Positions 1 through 5,880 are shown, numbered from the stretch's first letter. The stretch: 5,942 nucleotides of DNA from Alcaligenaceae bacterium (GCA_947445495.1 CANFEI010000094.1:1-5942), one strand, 5' to 3'. Notes: generated by a model not told the origin, from the sequence alone. Program-made: numbers and translations.

Positions 1-39
1 AAAGCCAATTTTTTGTATCGCGTGTCTGGTTAGAGCCAT
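1..39 (-). CDS. 5' end of a downstream gene, probably dsbD (thiol:disulfide interchange protein), cut by the window edge
   Basis: An ATG at 37-39 immediately follows the cutA stop codon (TAA at 40-42) with no base between them, and the frame stays open to the window edge, giving MALTRHAIQKIGF. The start has basic residues (R5, K10) ahead of what may become a hydrophobic stretch, as expected of a signal peptide, but only 13 residues are visible. In many proteobacteria cutA is followed by dsbD (dipZ), which carries electrons from cytoplasmic thioredoxin across the inner membrane to periplasmic disulfide isomerases. The identity is therefore inferred from gene order alone. The zero-base junction suggests translation coupled to cutA; no strong Shine-Dalgarno is seen inside the end of cutA. 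Confidence 0.5.
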   Translation of the reverse strand, partial: MALTRHAIQKIGF

Positions 40-357
40 TTAGTTCTCGCGCACCCAGTTCAAGTAAGGCGCATACCCGCCGATAATCTGCACCACAATC
101 GCTTCCGGCACATCATACGGGTGCAAAGCAATCAGGCGTTCTATTAGATTAGCCTGTTTAGATGCAGTTGTTTTTATTGTCAGCGGAATCTCTGTGGCTT
201 TCTCAACGACCCCTTGCCAGCGGTAAACAGACTGCATGGGGGCGCCAATGTTCACGCAGGCGGCCAAACCCTCTGACACCAGGGCGTCGGCAATACACGT
301 TGCGACAGCCTCATCCGGAGCGTTGCTCAGCACAAGTACGGTGTCTGTTTGATTCAT
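40..357 (-). CDS. cutA: CutA family divalent-cation tolerance protein
   Basis: This encodes a complete 105-residue CutA1 protein, close to the usual length of about 105-112. CutA forms a very stable ferredoxin-like homotrimer; it was linked to copper and divalent-metal tolerance in E. coli, but its biochemical role is still uncertain. Visible family hallmarks are the N-terminal strand TVLVLSNAPD, the LAACVNI segment around residues 31-37 (C34), SVYRWQG at 43-49, the IKT strand at 61-63, and the ALHPYDVPEAIVV block at 77-89 with H79 and E85. C21 and C34 are candidate metal ligands. The start is supported by AGAGGA (363-368) five bases upstream. The gene lies just after the rplQ terminator, which leaves no room for its own promoter in between, and it abuts the next gene without a gap. 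Recognition of the family is firm; the metal role comes from family knowledge. Confidence 0.95.
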   Translation of the reverse strand: MNQTDTVLVLSNAPDEAVATCIADALVSEGLAACVNIGAPMQSVYRWQGVVEKATEIPLTIKTTASKQANLIERLIALHPYDVPEAIVVQIIGGYAPYLNWVREN

Positions 358-371
358 GGGCGTCCTCTGAC

Positions 372-403
372 AAAAAAGCCTCGGATAAACCGAGGCCTTT
401 TTT
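372..403 (-). terminator. Rho-independent terminator after rplQ (near-symmetrical, could act in both directions)
   Basis: On the minus strand a perfect 7-bp GC-rich stem, GCCTCGG/CCGAGGC (390-396 and 378-384), encloses a five-base loop (385-389) and runs straight into six T (377-372). An A-tract on the other side (398-403 read on the minus strand) can extend the stem and gives the plus strand a T-tract too. It starts about 18 bases after the rplQ stop codon and marks the end of the ribosomal-protein operon. Its T-tract ends only 3 bases before the cutA Shine-Dalgarno, so it may set how much readthrough reaches cutA. Confidence 0.9.
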
Positions 404-421
404 ATTTTGAGCTATCGAAAT

Positions 422-814
422 TTATTCGGCGGCTTCTTCAACGGTCTCTTCAACCACTGGGCGGTCAACCAATTCCATAAAGGCCATGGGTGCATTGTCA
501 CCCTGACGGAAACCCATTTTAAGAATGCGGGTGTAGCCGCCATGACGTGCTGCGTAGCGTGGGCCGATATCAGCAAACAACTTGAGCACGATCTCGCGAT
601 CGCGCAAACGGGCAAATGCCAAACGCTTGTTTGCTAGGGTGGGGCTCTTGCCCATCGTGATGAGGGGCTCAACGATACGACGTAATTCTTTTGCCTTAGG
701 CAAGGTCGTTTTGATCGCTTCGTGGGTCAACAACGCGACAGCCATGTTGCGGAACATCGCAAGACGATGGCTGCTGGTGCGGTTGAGCTTACGTAATCCA
801 TTACCGTGACGCAT
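422..814 (-). CDS. rplQ: 50S ribosomal protein L17
   Basis: This 130-residue protein is L17 (127 residues in E. coli), a 50S protein that contacts 23S rRNA near the exit of the peptide tunnel. The start [12 protein letters not shown], the [22 protein letters not shown] block at residues 17-38 and the [26 protein letters not shown] segment are all characteristic. The C-terminus adds a short acidic tail (EETVEEAAE) after the conserved ELVDRP, within the variation seen in betaproteobacteria. The ATG at 812-814 has AAGGAA (821-826) six bases upstream. It is the last ribosomal gene of the operon and is followed by a strong terminator. It is separated from rpoA by an unusually long 181-base gap with two hairpins, so its translation is unlikely to be tightly coupled to that of rpoA. 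Confidence 0.98.
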   Translation of the reverse strand: MRHGNGLRKLNRTSSHRLAMFRNMAVALLTHEAIKTTLPKAKELRRIVEPLITMGKSPTLANKRLAFARLRDREIVLKLFADIGPRYAARHGGYTRILKMGFRQGDNAPMAFMELVDRPVVEETVEEAAE

Positions 815-840
815 GATACTTTCCTTATTGAATCTATTAA

Positions 841-854
841 GAGCGTGTCCGCTC
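841..854 (-). promoter_or_regulatory. Small GC-rich hairpin shortly upstream of the rplQ ribosome binding site
   Basis: In the transcribed RNA, GAGCG (850-854) and CGCTC (841-845) pair perfectly around the four-base loop GACA. The hairpin ends 14 bases before the rplQ Shine-Dalgarno (821-826) and is followed by TTAATAG rather than a U-tract, so it is not an intrinsic terminator. It could shape the rplQ initiation region or protect an RNA end. The pairing is seen in the sequence; any function is inference, and a five-pair stem can arise by chance. Confidence 0.35.
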
Positions 855-940
855 GAGGTTATTCAGCTCTTCTATCAACAAATTTTCTTGCTGCGGGCCG
901 ATGTTGGCACTGCTGGTGTTGCTGGTCTTTCTACTATTGC

Positions 941-973
941 CCTAACCGAATCCGATCGTCAGGTTCGGCTAGG
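941..973 (-). promoter_or_regulatory. Strong RNA hairpin in the rpoA-rplQ gap, candidate processing or regulatory element
   Basis: The minus-strand RNA can form a 12-pair stem. CCTA, G, CCGAA and CC (973-962) pair with GG, TTCGG, T and TAGG (953-941), with one bulged A (951) and an eight-base loop (954-961). The only non-Watson-Crick pair is G.U on the transcribed strand; on the plus strand it would be an A/C mismatch. This asymmetry favours a structure acting in the operon message. There is no T-tract after it, which argues against intrinsic termination. It starts 23 bases after the rpoA stop codon, where it could stabilise the 3' end of rpoA mRNA or be cut by an RNase. The structure is read directly from sequence; the function is inferred. 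Confidence 0.5.
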
Positions 974-995
974 TATTGATTTACTGATAAAACGC

Positions 996-1979
996 TTATG
1001 GACGCTCAAGGCCCATTGGTGGCCAGTTCTCAAGCTTCATGCCTAACGTCAAGCCGCGCGCAGACAGGACTTCTTTGATTTCGTTGAGCGACTTGCGACC
1101 AAGGTTTGGTGTCTTGAGCAATTCGTTTTCGGTGCGTTGAATCAAGTCACCGATGTAGTAAATATTTTCCGCTTTCAGGCAGTTCGCCGAACGTACGGTC
1201 AGCTCGAGATCGTCAACAGGGCGCAAAAGCACTGGATCGATCTGTGGCGCACCACGGCTCGGCATTTCGTACGAATCGCCAGCGCCTTCGAGGGCTGCGA
1301 ACACCGAAATTTGATCCATCAGAATACGTGCCGACTGACGCACGGCTTCTTCCGGGCTAATCACGCCATTTGTTTCAACATCCAACACAAGCTTGTCGAG
1401 GTCGGTACGCTGCTCAACGCGCGCGCTTTCAACAGCGTAGCTGACGCGACGCACTGGACTAAAAGATGCATCCAACACGATGCGACCAATCGTGTGTGCA
1501 CGATCGTCGATCAGGGCGCGCACGTTGCCGGGAACGTAGCCACGGCCTTTCTCAACCTTGATCTGCATTTCAAGCTTGCCGGAGTCCGTCAGCGTTGCAA
1601 TGACTTGATGCGGGTTGACGATTTCAACATCGTGGGGCAATTCAATATCTGACGCCAAAACGATGCCAGCACCTTGCTTGCGCAGGGTCAGGGTCACTTC
1701 GTCACGGCTGTGGAGCTTAAACACCACGCCCTTGAGGTTCAAGAGAATATCTACAATATCTTCACGCACGCCAGGAATCGTCGAGTATTCGTGCACGACG
1801 CCCGTGATCTGCACTTCGGTTGGCGCATAACCCGTCATCGAGGACAACAGGATGCGACGCAACGCGTTGCCCAGCGTGTGCCCGAAGCCGCGTTCAAACG
1901 GCTCCATGATGATTTTGGCGTGATTGAGGCCTACGGGTTCGACTTCGATCGAACGTGGCTTGAGAAAACCTTGTGACAT
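996..1979 (-). CDS. rpoA: DNA-directed RNA polymerase subunit alpha
   Basis: This 327-residue protein is the complete alpha subunit (329 in E. coli), which dimerises to nucleate assembly of beta and beta' and contacts promoters and activators. The N-terminal domain (about 1-230) carries the [14 protein letters not shown] dimerisation/assembly motif at 34-47, with R41-R42 matching the assembly arginine region. A flexible linker (about 231-247) leads to the C-terminal domain (about 248-315). There VRSANCLK (262-269) supplies the UP-element DNA contacts (R263, N266, C267, K269), and LGRKSLNEI (293-301) the second DNA-contact helix (G294, K296, S297). The tail KLENWPP is typical of Burkholderiales. 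The ATG at 1977-1979 has AAGGAA (1989-1994) nine bases upstream. Unlike its tightly packed upstream neighbours, the gene is flanked by 118- and 181-base gaps with hairpins on both sides, suggesting separate tuning of alpha output. Confidence 0.99.
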   Translation of the reverse strand: MSQGFLKPRSIEVEPVGLNHAKIIMEPFERGFGHTLGNALRRILLSSMTGYAPTEVQITGVVHEYSTIPGVREDIVDILLNLKGVVFKLHSRDEVTLTLRKQGAGIVLASDIELPHDVEIVNPHQVIATLTDSGKLEMQIKVEKGRGYVPGNVRALIDDRAHTIGRIVLDASFSPVRRVSYAVESARVEQRTDLDKLVLDVETNGVISPEEAVRQSARILMDQISVFAALEGAGDSYEMPSRGAPQIDPVLLRPVDDLELTVRSANCLKAENIYYIGDLIQRTENELLKTPNLGRKSLNEIKEVLSARGLTLGMKLENWPPMGLERP

Positions 1980-2003
1980 ATCTGCAATTCCTTTTCAATA
2001 CCC

Positions 2004-2020
2004 TCGGCTCGTTACGCCGA
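2004..2020 (-). promoter_or_regulatory. Small hairpin just upstream of the rpoA ribosome binding site
   Basis: In the transcribed strand TCGGC (2016-2020) pairs perfectly with GCCGA (2004-2008) around a seven-base loop. It ends 9 bases before the rpoA Shine-Dalgarno region (1989-1994). It lies downstream of the terminator-like hairpin at 2057-2087, so the rpoA leader holds two stacked structures. No T-tract follows. The pairing is visible; a regulatory role is speculation. Confidence 0.3.
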
Positions 2021-2056
2021 TAAGGCTGATGGGTGAAAGCTTAACTTCATCATCAT

Positions 2057-2087
2057 AAAAAATGCGCAGCCGTGCTGCACACTTTTT
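2057..2087 (-). terminator. Intrinsic terminator or attenuator-like hairpin between rpsD and rpoA
   Basis: On the minus strand the stem TGTGCAGC (2081-2074) pairs along all eight positions with GCTGCGCA (2070-2063) around the loop ACG, and six T follow at once (2062-2057). A run of five A (2087-2083) before the stem could pair with the T-tract. One pair is G.U on this strand but a C/A mismatch on the plus strand, so it fits better as a structure in the operon transcript. It begins 16 bases after the rpsD stop codon, inside what should be a co-transcribed operon. Partial termination here would lower rpoA and rplQ relative to the ribosomal genes upstream. I see no convincing promoter between it and rpoA that would make it a full operon end. 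Confidence 0.6.
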
Positions 2088-2097
2088 AAAGCGATTA

Positions 2098-2721
2098 TTA
2101 GCGTGAATACAATTCGACGACCATCGATTCGTTGATGTCGCGCGCGACATCTGCACGATCAGGCACTTGCTTGAACGTACCAACGAGCTTGGCGGTATCA
2201 ACGTCGACCCACTGGGGCAAACCATTGCCTGAAGCGAGGTCCATCGATTCGCGGATGCGCGCTTGGGCTTTTGCTTTTTCGCGGATCGCAACAACATCGC
2301 CTGACTTGATCAACATCGAAGGAATGTCTGCGGTGTGGCCGTTGAGTTCAATCGCACGGTGCGAGACCAACTGGCGCGCTTCTGCGCGTGTCGAACCAAA
2401 ACCCATGCGGTATACAACGTTATCCAAACGCGACTCGAGCAACTGGATGAGCTGTTCGCCCGTGTTGCCTTTGCGACGCTCAGCTTCTGCAAAATATTTA
2501 CGGAACTGTTTTTCCATAATGCCGTACATGCGCTTGAGCTTTTGCTTTTCGCGCAACTGTAGACCATAGTCTGACGTGCGGGCACCTGAAGTGCGACCGT
2601 GTTGGCCAGGCTTGGAGTCCAGTTTGCACTTGGAATCCAGCGAGCGGCGTGCGCTCTTTAGGAAAAGATCAATACCCTCGCGACGCGAGAGTTTGCATTT
2701 GGGACCGGTATAACGTGCCAT
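2098..2721 (-). CDS. rpsD: 30S ribosomal protein S4
   Basis: This 207-residue protein is S4, a primary 16S rRNA-binding protein that starts assembly of the 5' domain of the 30S subunit and, in E. coli, represses translation of its own operon. The start [16 protein letters not shown] is diagnostic. The [29 protein letters not shown] block and the S4 RNA-binding domain ([30 protein letters not shown], about 97-126) follow, and the C-terminus [12 protein letters not shown] is typical. An in-frame ATG 14 codons upstream (2761-2763) is rejected. MARY is the conserved family start, and an AAGGGGA Shine-Dalgarno (2728-2734) lies just before it, overlapping the rpsK stop codon. Only 11 bases separate the two genes, so translation is probably coupled. 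It is followed by a 118-base gap with a terminator-like hairpin. Confidence 0.98.
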   Translation of the reverse strand: MARYTGPKCKLSRREGIDLFLKSARRSLDSKCKLDSKPGQHGRTSGARTSDYGLQLREKQKLKRMYGIMEKQFRKYFAEAERRKGNTGEQLIQLLESRLDNVVYRMGFGSTRAEARQLVSHRAIELNGHTADIPSMLIKSGDVVAIREKAKAQARIRESMDLASGNGLPQWVDVDTAKLVGTFKQVPDRADVARDINESMVVELYSR

Positions 2722-2723
2722 GT

Positions 2724-2735
2724 GGGTTCCCCTTA
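2724..2735 (-). promoter_or_regulatory. rpsD ribosome binding site overlapping the rpsK stop codon
   Basis: On the minus strand the rpsK stop TAA (2733-2735) is the first part of TAAGGGGA, a strong Shine-Dalgarno for rpsD whose ATG is at 2719-2721. This site decides the rpsD start against the upstream in-frame ATG. The G-run can also pair with CCC (2724-2726) as a tiny three-pair hairpin that a terminating ribosome would melt, which would favour coupled translation. The overlap is seen directly; the coupling is inferred. Confidence 0.7.
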
Positions 2736-3134
2736 GATACGACGACGCTTGGGTGGACGGCAACCGTTGTGCGGCACGGGCGTGATATCGGCGATGCTCG
2801 AGATCTTAATGCCCAGCGCATTCAACGCACGCACTGAAGATTCGCGACCTGGGCCTGGGCCCTTGATGCGAACTTCAAGTGTCTTGATGCCATATTCGAT
2901 TGCCAGCTTGCCGGCCGTCTCCGCAGCAACCTGCGCTGCAAACGGGGTCGACTTGCGTGAGCCTTTGAAACCAGCACCACCGGAGGTCGCCCACGACAAG
3001 GCATTACCTTGGCGATCGGTGATCGTGATGATGGTGTTGTTAAACGATGCGTGAATGTGTGCAATGCCGTCCGACACATTCTTTTTGACTTTTTTGCGAA
3101 CGCGGGTAGCGCCGGCGGTAGAAGCTTTTGCCAT
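2733..3134 (-). CDS. rpsK: 30S ribosomal protein S11
   Basis: This 133-residue protein is S11, part of the 30S platform near the mRNA exit and E site, where it binds 16S rRNA. The basic N-terminus [64 protein letters not shown] from about residue 25, [13 protein letters not shown], and the ending [17 protein letters not shown] are all classic S11 features. Length is normal (129 in E. coli). The ATG at 3132-3134 has AGAGGA (3142-3147) seven bases upstream, directly after the rpsM stop codon. The gap to rpsM is 13 bases and to rpsD 11 bases, consistent with one translationally coupled S13-S11-S4 block as in the alpha operon of other proteobacteria. Confidence 0.99.
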   Translation of the reverse strand: MAKASTAGATRVRKKVKKNVSDGIAHIHASFNNTIITITDRQGNALSWATSGGAGFKGSRKSTPFAAQVAAETAGKLAIEYGIKTLEVRIKGPGPGRESSVRALNALGIKISSIADITPVPHNGCRPPKRRRI

Positions 3135-3147
3135 CTTCTAATCCTCT

Positions 3148-3513
3148 TTATTTCTTCAGGCTTGCAGCAGCGCGACGCGGTCCCTTGCGGGTGCGGGCGT
3201 TGGTGCGAGTGCGTTGACCACGTACGGGCAGGCCGCGCTTGTGGCGCATGCCGCGATACGTTCCGAGGTCGATCAAACGCTTGATCGACAACTGAACTTC
3301 ACGGCGCAAATCACCTTCCACCGCAAACACGCCAACGTGCTCGCGGATACGCTCGAGTTCTGCATCGGTCAGGTCTTTGACCTTCTTCGACAGGGGAACA
3401 CCAGCGGCTTCACAGATTTTGCGTGAACGAGTACGACCGATGCCAAAAATGGCAGTCAGGCCGATTTCGGCGTGCTGATGTGGCGGTATGTTGATGCCAG
3501 CAATACGGGCCAT
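3148..3513 (-). CDS. rpsM: 30S ribosomal protein S13
   Basis: This 121-residue protein is S13, in the head of the 30S subunit, where it touches the P-site tRNA and the 50S subunit through an intersubunit bridge. [19 protein letters not shown], the helix-two-turn-helix region [16 protein letters not shown], and the basic tail [28 protein letters not shown] are diagnostic. An upstream in-frame ATG (3562-3564) would add 17 residues overlapping rpmJ. It is rejected because MARIAGIN is the conserved start and an AAGGAA ribosome binding site (3519-3524) sits five bases before it. It follows rpmJ after only 14 bases. That leaves no room for the leader pseudoknot through which S4 represses this gene in E. 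coli, unless the element lies within rpmJ. Confidence 0.98.
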   Translation of the reverse strand: MARIAGINIPPHQHAEIGLTAIFGIGRTRSRKICEAAGVPLSKKVKDLTDAELERIREHVGVFAVEGDLRREVQLSIKRLIDLGTYRGMRHKRGLPVRGQRTRTNARTRKGPRRAAASLKK

Positions 3514-3518
3514 AACGA

Positions 3519-3524
3519 TTCCTT
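3519..3524 (-). promoter_or_regulatory. Ribosome binding site that fixes the rpsM start
   Basis: AAGGAA on the minus strand lies five bases upstream of the ATG at 3511-3513, within the 14-base gap after the rpmJ stop codon (3528-3530). It supports the shorter 121-residue S13 over the 138-residue frame beginning inside rpmJ. Confidence 0.75.
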
Positions 3525-3527
3525 GTA

Positions 3528-3641
3528 TTAACCTTGACGCTGCTTGTGACGCGGATCGGTGCAAATAACTCGCACGACGCCGTGACGTTTAATAATCTTA
3601 CAATTGCGGCAAATCCGCTTAACCGATGCCATTACTTTCAT
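3528..3641 (-). CDS. rpmJ: 50S ribosomal protein L36 (zinc-ribbon form)
   Basis: A 37-codon frame starts at the ATG at 3639-3641 and ends with TAA at 3528-3530. It begins [20 protein letters not shown] and ends DPRHKQRQG. This is L36, the smallest 50S protein, which binds 23S rRNA. The zinc-binding set is intact: C11, C14, C27 and H32, so this is the metal-binding (C+) form rather than the zinc-free paralogue. AGGAG (3648-3652) lies six bases before the start. It follows infA by 31 bases and precedes rpsM by 14 bases, the usual place for rpmJ at the spc/alpha junction. M4 is a second in-frame ATG, but the family starts at MKV. Confidence 0.97.
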   Translation of the reverse strand: MKVMASVKRICRNCKIIKRHGVVRVICTDPRHKQRQG

Positions 3642-3672
3642 GGTTGACTCCTGTTATCTGTAACCCGGCCGC

Positions 3673-3891
3673 TCATTTCGAGCGGAATACGATTCTGGCG
3701 CGCGTTAGGTCATAGGGGGTGAGCTCCACTGTGACTTTATCGCCCGGCAAAATCCGGATGTAATGCATGCGCATCTTGCCGGAAATATGACCTAACACCA
3801 CATGGTCATTTTCTAGCTTGACACGGAAAGTTGCGTTGGGAAGATTCTCAAGAATCTCACCCTGCATCTGAATGACGTCGTCCTTTGACAT
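3673..3891 (-). CDS. infA: Translation initiation factor IF-1
   Basis: This 72-residue protein is IF-1, a single S1-type OB-fold that occupies the A site of the 30S subunit during initiation and helps IF-2 and IF-3 select the initiator tRNA. The sequence [20 protein letters not shown], the [24 protein letters not shown] core and the [13 protein letters not shown] ending match the family at the standard length. The ATG at 3889-3891 lies 9 bases after the secY stop codon. Only a weak, very close GAGAG (3894-3898) is available as Shine-Dalgarno, so re-initiation after secY is plausible. infA in this position, rather than as a separate locus as in E. coli, is typical of betaproteobacteria and many Gram-positives. 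Some Burkholderiales also carry a second infA elsewhere. Confidence 0.98.
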   Translation of the reverse strand: MSKDDVIQMQGEILENLPNATFRVKLENDHVVLGHISGKMRMHYIRILPGDKVTVELTPYDLTRARIVFRSK

Positions 3892-3900
3892 TGCTCTCGC

Positions 3901-5226
3901 TTATCTCATTGGCATATTCGCGCCCTTGAAGTTAGCCTTCTTGAGCAGTGAATCGTACTGGTGAGACATCATGTAGGCCTGAACCTGAGCCATGAAGTCC
4001 ATCGTAACTACAACAATAATCAGCAAAGAGGTGCCGCCAAAATAAAACGGTACATTCCAACGCATAACCAAGAACTCCGGTAACAAGCACACCAACGTGA
4101 TGTACAAGGCACCAGCCAAAGTCAATCGCATCAAAATCTTGTCGATGAACTTAGCGGTCTGTTCACCTGGGCGAATCCCCGGAACAAACGCGCCGCTCTT
4201 CTTAAGGTTATCTGCTGTCTCACGGCTATTGAATACCAGCGCGGTATAGAAGAAGCAGAAGAAAATAATAGCGGTTGCATACAACGTGATGTAGAGCGGT
4301 TGGCGTGGCGCAAGCGCTGCAGCCAAATCGCCTAACCAACGCATACCTTCGGTGTTCGAGAACCAGCTAGTAATCGTCGCTGGGAACAAAATGATCGAAG
4401 ATGCAAAAATTGGAGGGATCACGCCCGCCATGTTTAGCTTCAGCGGTAAGTGCGACGTTTGTCCGCCATACACCTTGTTACCCACCTGACGCTTGGCGTA
4501 GTTAACCGTGATCTTGCGCTGACCACGCTCAACCAACACGACAAAGGCGGTCACGAGCACAGAGAGGGCTACGATAAACAGGGCGGAGAATCCCGACATC
4601 GCATTCGTACGAACCAAATCCAACAGCCCTGCCAACGCACTCGGCAAGCCGGCGACAATGCCCGCAAAAATCAGGATGGAGATACCGTTACCTAAGCCAC
4701 GCTCCGTAATTTGTTCACCAAGCCACATCACGAACATCGTACCGGTTACCAAGGTCACGACCGTCGTGAGGCGGAACATGACGCCGGCATCAATCACCAA
4801 GCCTGGCTGGGACTCAAGTGCAACCGAAATCCCAATCGCCTGAACCAACGCCAACGCAACAGTGCCGTAGCGGGTGTACTGCGTAATCTTGCGACGGCCA
4901 GCTTCGCCGTCTTTCTTAATGGCTTCAAGCGTCGGCACTACAACCGACATCAGCTGCATGATGATCGACGCAGAAATGTAAGGCATGATGCCCAACGCGA
5001 AAATCGAGAAGCGCGCCAAGGCACCCCCCGAGAACATGTTGAACAGCCCGAGAATTCCACCCTGATTCTCGCGGAACAAGTCGGCGAGCGCATCTGGGTT
5101 GATGCCCGGAACAGGAATGTGCGTACCTAGGCGGTAAACCACCAAAGCGAGCACCAGGAACACGAGACGGCGCTTTAAGTCGCCGTAACGTGGGCCTGCT
5201 TTTCCTGCGGGTTGTGCTGTTACCAT
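3901..5226 (-). CDS. secY: Preprotein translocase subunit SecY
   Basis: This 441-residue inner-membrane protein (443 in E. coli) is the channel subunit of SecYEG, which moves unfolded proteins across the membrane with SecA or inserts them co-translationally with the ribosome. Ten hydrophobic segments can be read, beginning with about 20-35 and 72-94 and ending with about 367-385 and 397-416. The plug region [15 protein letters not shown] (56-70), [14 protein letters not shown] (177-190), the ribosome/SecA-contact loop [24 protein letters not shown] (about 232-255), and the [16 protein letters not shown] loop (347-362) with R352, equivalent to the SecA-activating arginine of E. coli, are all present. 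The gene starts 13 bases after rplO with only a poor Shine-Dalgarno, so coupling to rplO is likely. Co-location with ribosomal genes is the conserved spc order. Confidence 0.99.
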   Translation of the reverse strand: MVTAQPAGKAGPRYGDLKRRLVFLVLALVVYRLGTHIPVPGINPDALADLFRENQGGILGLFNMFSGGALARFSIFALGIMPYISASIIMQLMSVVVPTLEAIKKDGEAGRRKITQYTRYGTVALALVQAIGISVALESQPGLVIDAGVMFRLTTVVTLVTGTMFVMWLGEQITERGLGNGISILIFAGIVAGLPSALAGLLDLVRTNAMSGFSALFIVALSVLVTAFVVLVERGQRKITVNYAKRQVGNKVYGGQTSHLPLKLNMAGVIPPIFASSIILFPATITSWFSNTEGMRWLGDLAAALAPRQPLYITLYATAIIFFCFFYTALVFNSRETADNLKKSGAFVPGIRPGEQTAKFIDKILMRLTLAGALYITLVCLLPEFLVMRWNVPFYFGGTSLLIIVVVTMDFMAQVQAYMMSHQYDSLLKKANFKGANMPMR

Positions 5227-5239
5227 TCTTTAATCCGTC

Positions 5240-5680
5240 TTAAGCAATCGTGCCGCCAGCAGCTTCGATCGAAGCACGCGCACCAACTGTTGCACCGATG
5301 CCCTTGAGGGTAACTTTGCGCGACAGCTCGCCCGACTTAAACACTTTGACGTAGCGCACTTGCGTTCCTACTACGCCAGCCTGTTTCAGCACTTGCACAT
5401 CGATTTCGTCGACAGGCAGGGCTTGGAGATCAGACAAACGCACTTGCGCGTACAGATGGTCATCCAAAATAGAGAAGCCGCGCTTAGGCAAACGACGCTG
5501 CAAAGGCATTTGACCGCCCTCAAAGCCTACTTTATGAAAGCCGCCAGCGCGCGAGCTCTGACCTTTGTGACCGCGACCAGCGGTTTTACCTAACCCCGAG
5601 CCAATACCACGACCAACACGACGCTTGGCGTGTGTCGAGCCAACGGCGGGCTTGAGCGTATTCAGTTGAGTAATCGACAT
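5240..5680 (-). CDS. rplO: 50S ribosomal protein L15
   Basis: This 146-residue protein is L15 (144 in E. coli), a late-assembling 50S protein that threads a long basic arm into 23S rRNA. The N-terminal arm is glycine- and arginine-rich: [19 protein letters not shown], then [28 protein letters not shown] follows, and the C-terminal globular domain ends with the L15 signature region [21 protein letters not shown]. The ATG at 5678-5680 is preceded by AAAGGAA (5686-5692), which overlaps the rpmD stop codon (5692-5694), so the two genes are probably coupled. Its stop lies 13 bases before secY. Confidence 0.98.
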   Translation of the reverse strand: MSITQLNTLKPAVGSTHAKRRVGRGIGSGLGKTAGRGHKGQSSRAGGFHKVGFEGGQMPLQRRLPKRGFSILDDHLYAQVRLSDLQALPVDEIDVQVLKQAGVVGTQVRYVKVFKSGELSRKVTLKGIGATVGARASIEAAGGTIA

Positions 5681-5691
5681 CGTGATTCCTT

Positions 5692-5877
5692 TCAGACTTC
5701 CGAGACGGTCACGAGATAATCAATTTTGTTGATCATGCCGCGAACTTCGGGAGTGTCTTTGAGCACTTTGCTGCTGTTGAGACGGCGCAAACCCAGACCG
5801 CGCACAGTGTCGCGGTGGTCTTGTTTGGTACCAATGGGCGAACGGACCAAGGTTACTTTGACTTGTTTATCAGCCAT
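5692..5877 (-). CDS. rpmD: 50S ribosomal protein L30
   Basis: This 61-residue protein is the short bacterial L30, which binds 23S rRNA in the 50S subunit. [31 protein letters not shown] followed by a [14 protein letters not shown] ending is the full L30 fold at normal length (59 in E. coli). The ATG at 5875-5877 comes only 3 bases after the rpsE stop codon. A GGGG run (5884-5887) in the last codons of rpsE can serve as Shine-Dalgarno, so translation is likely coupled. The order rpsE-rpmD-rplO-secY is the conserved spc operon order. Confidence 0.98.
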   Translation of the reverse strand: MADKQVKVTLVRSPIGTKQDHRDTVRGLGLRRLNSSKVLKDTPEVRGMINKIDYLVTVSEV

Positions 5878-5880
5878 GAC

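Noticed and set aside
378..430. Possible cutA promoter within the terminator region (CTCAAA, 17 bases, TTATCC on the minus strand)
   Set aside because: Both hexamers match the sigma-70 consensus poorly, and the -10 lies within the terminator loop and stem; not enough to call.
911..926. Short direct repeat TGCTGGT in the rpoA-rplQ gap
   Set aside because: Two seven-base copies separated by two bases; too short and too few to be more than chance.
813..1046. 77-codon plus-strand frame covering the rpoA-rplQ gap
   Set aside because: It spans the only larger gap, but runs into rpoA antisense, overlaps the rplQ start and lacks a Shine-Dalgarno; the hairpin in this region fits better as minus-strand RNA.
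1137..1652. 171-codon open frame on the plus strand, antisense to rpoA
   Set aside because: It lies wholly within rpoA on the other strand, has no recognisable domain and no supporting ribosome binding site; long antisense frames are common in genes with biased codon use.
1995..2056. A promoter for rpoA between the attenuator-like hairpin and the ribosome binding site
   Set aside because: The best pair (TTAAGC and TTATCG) has a 15-base spacer and weak hexamers; no convincing promoter is visible.
2132..2569. 145-codon plus-strand frame antisense to rpsD
   Set aside because: It is a shadow of the conserved S4 gene, with low-complexity R/S/C content and no independent signals.
2722..2763. N-terminal extension of S4 by 14 residues
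   Set aside because: It overlaps the end of rpsK; the family start MARY has a strong Shine-Dalgarno directly upstream.
3514..3564. N-terminal extension of S13 by 17 residues
   Set aside because: It overlaps rpmJ in another frame, and the conserved MARIAGIN start has its own AAGGAA site.
4711..5130. 139-codon plus-strand frame antisense to secY
   Set aside because: The protein is rich in H, R, N and Q with no family resemblance, as expected for the reverse complement of a membrane protein gene; secY itself is unmistakable.
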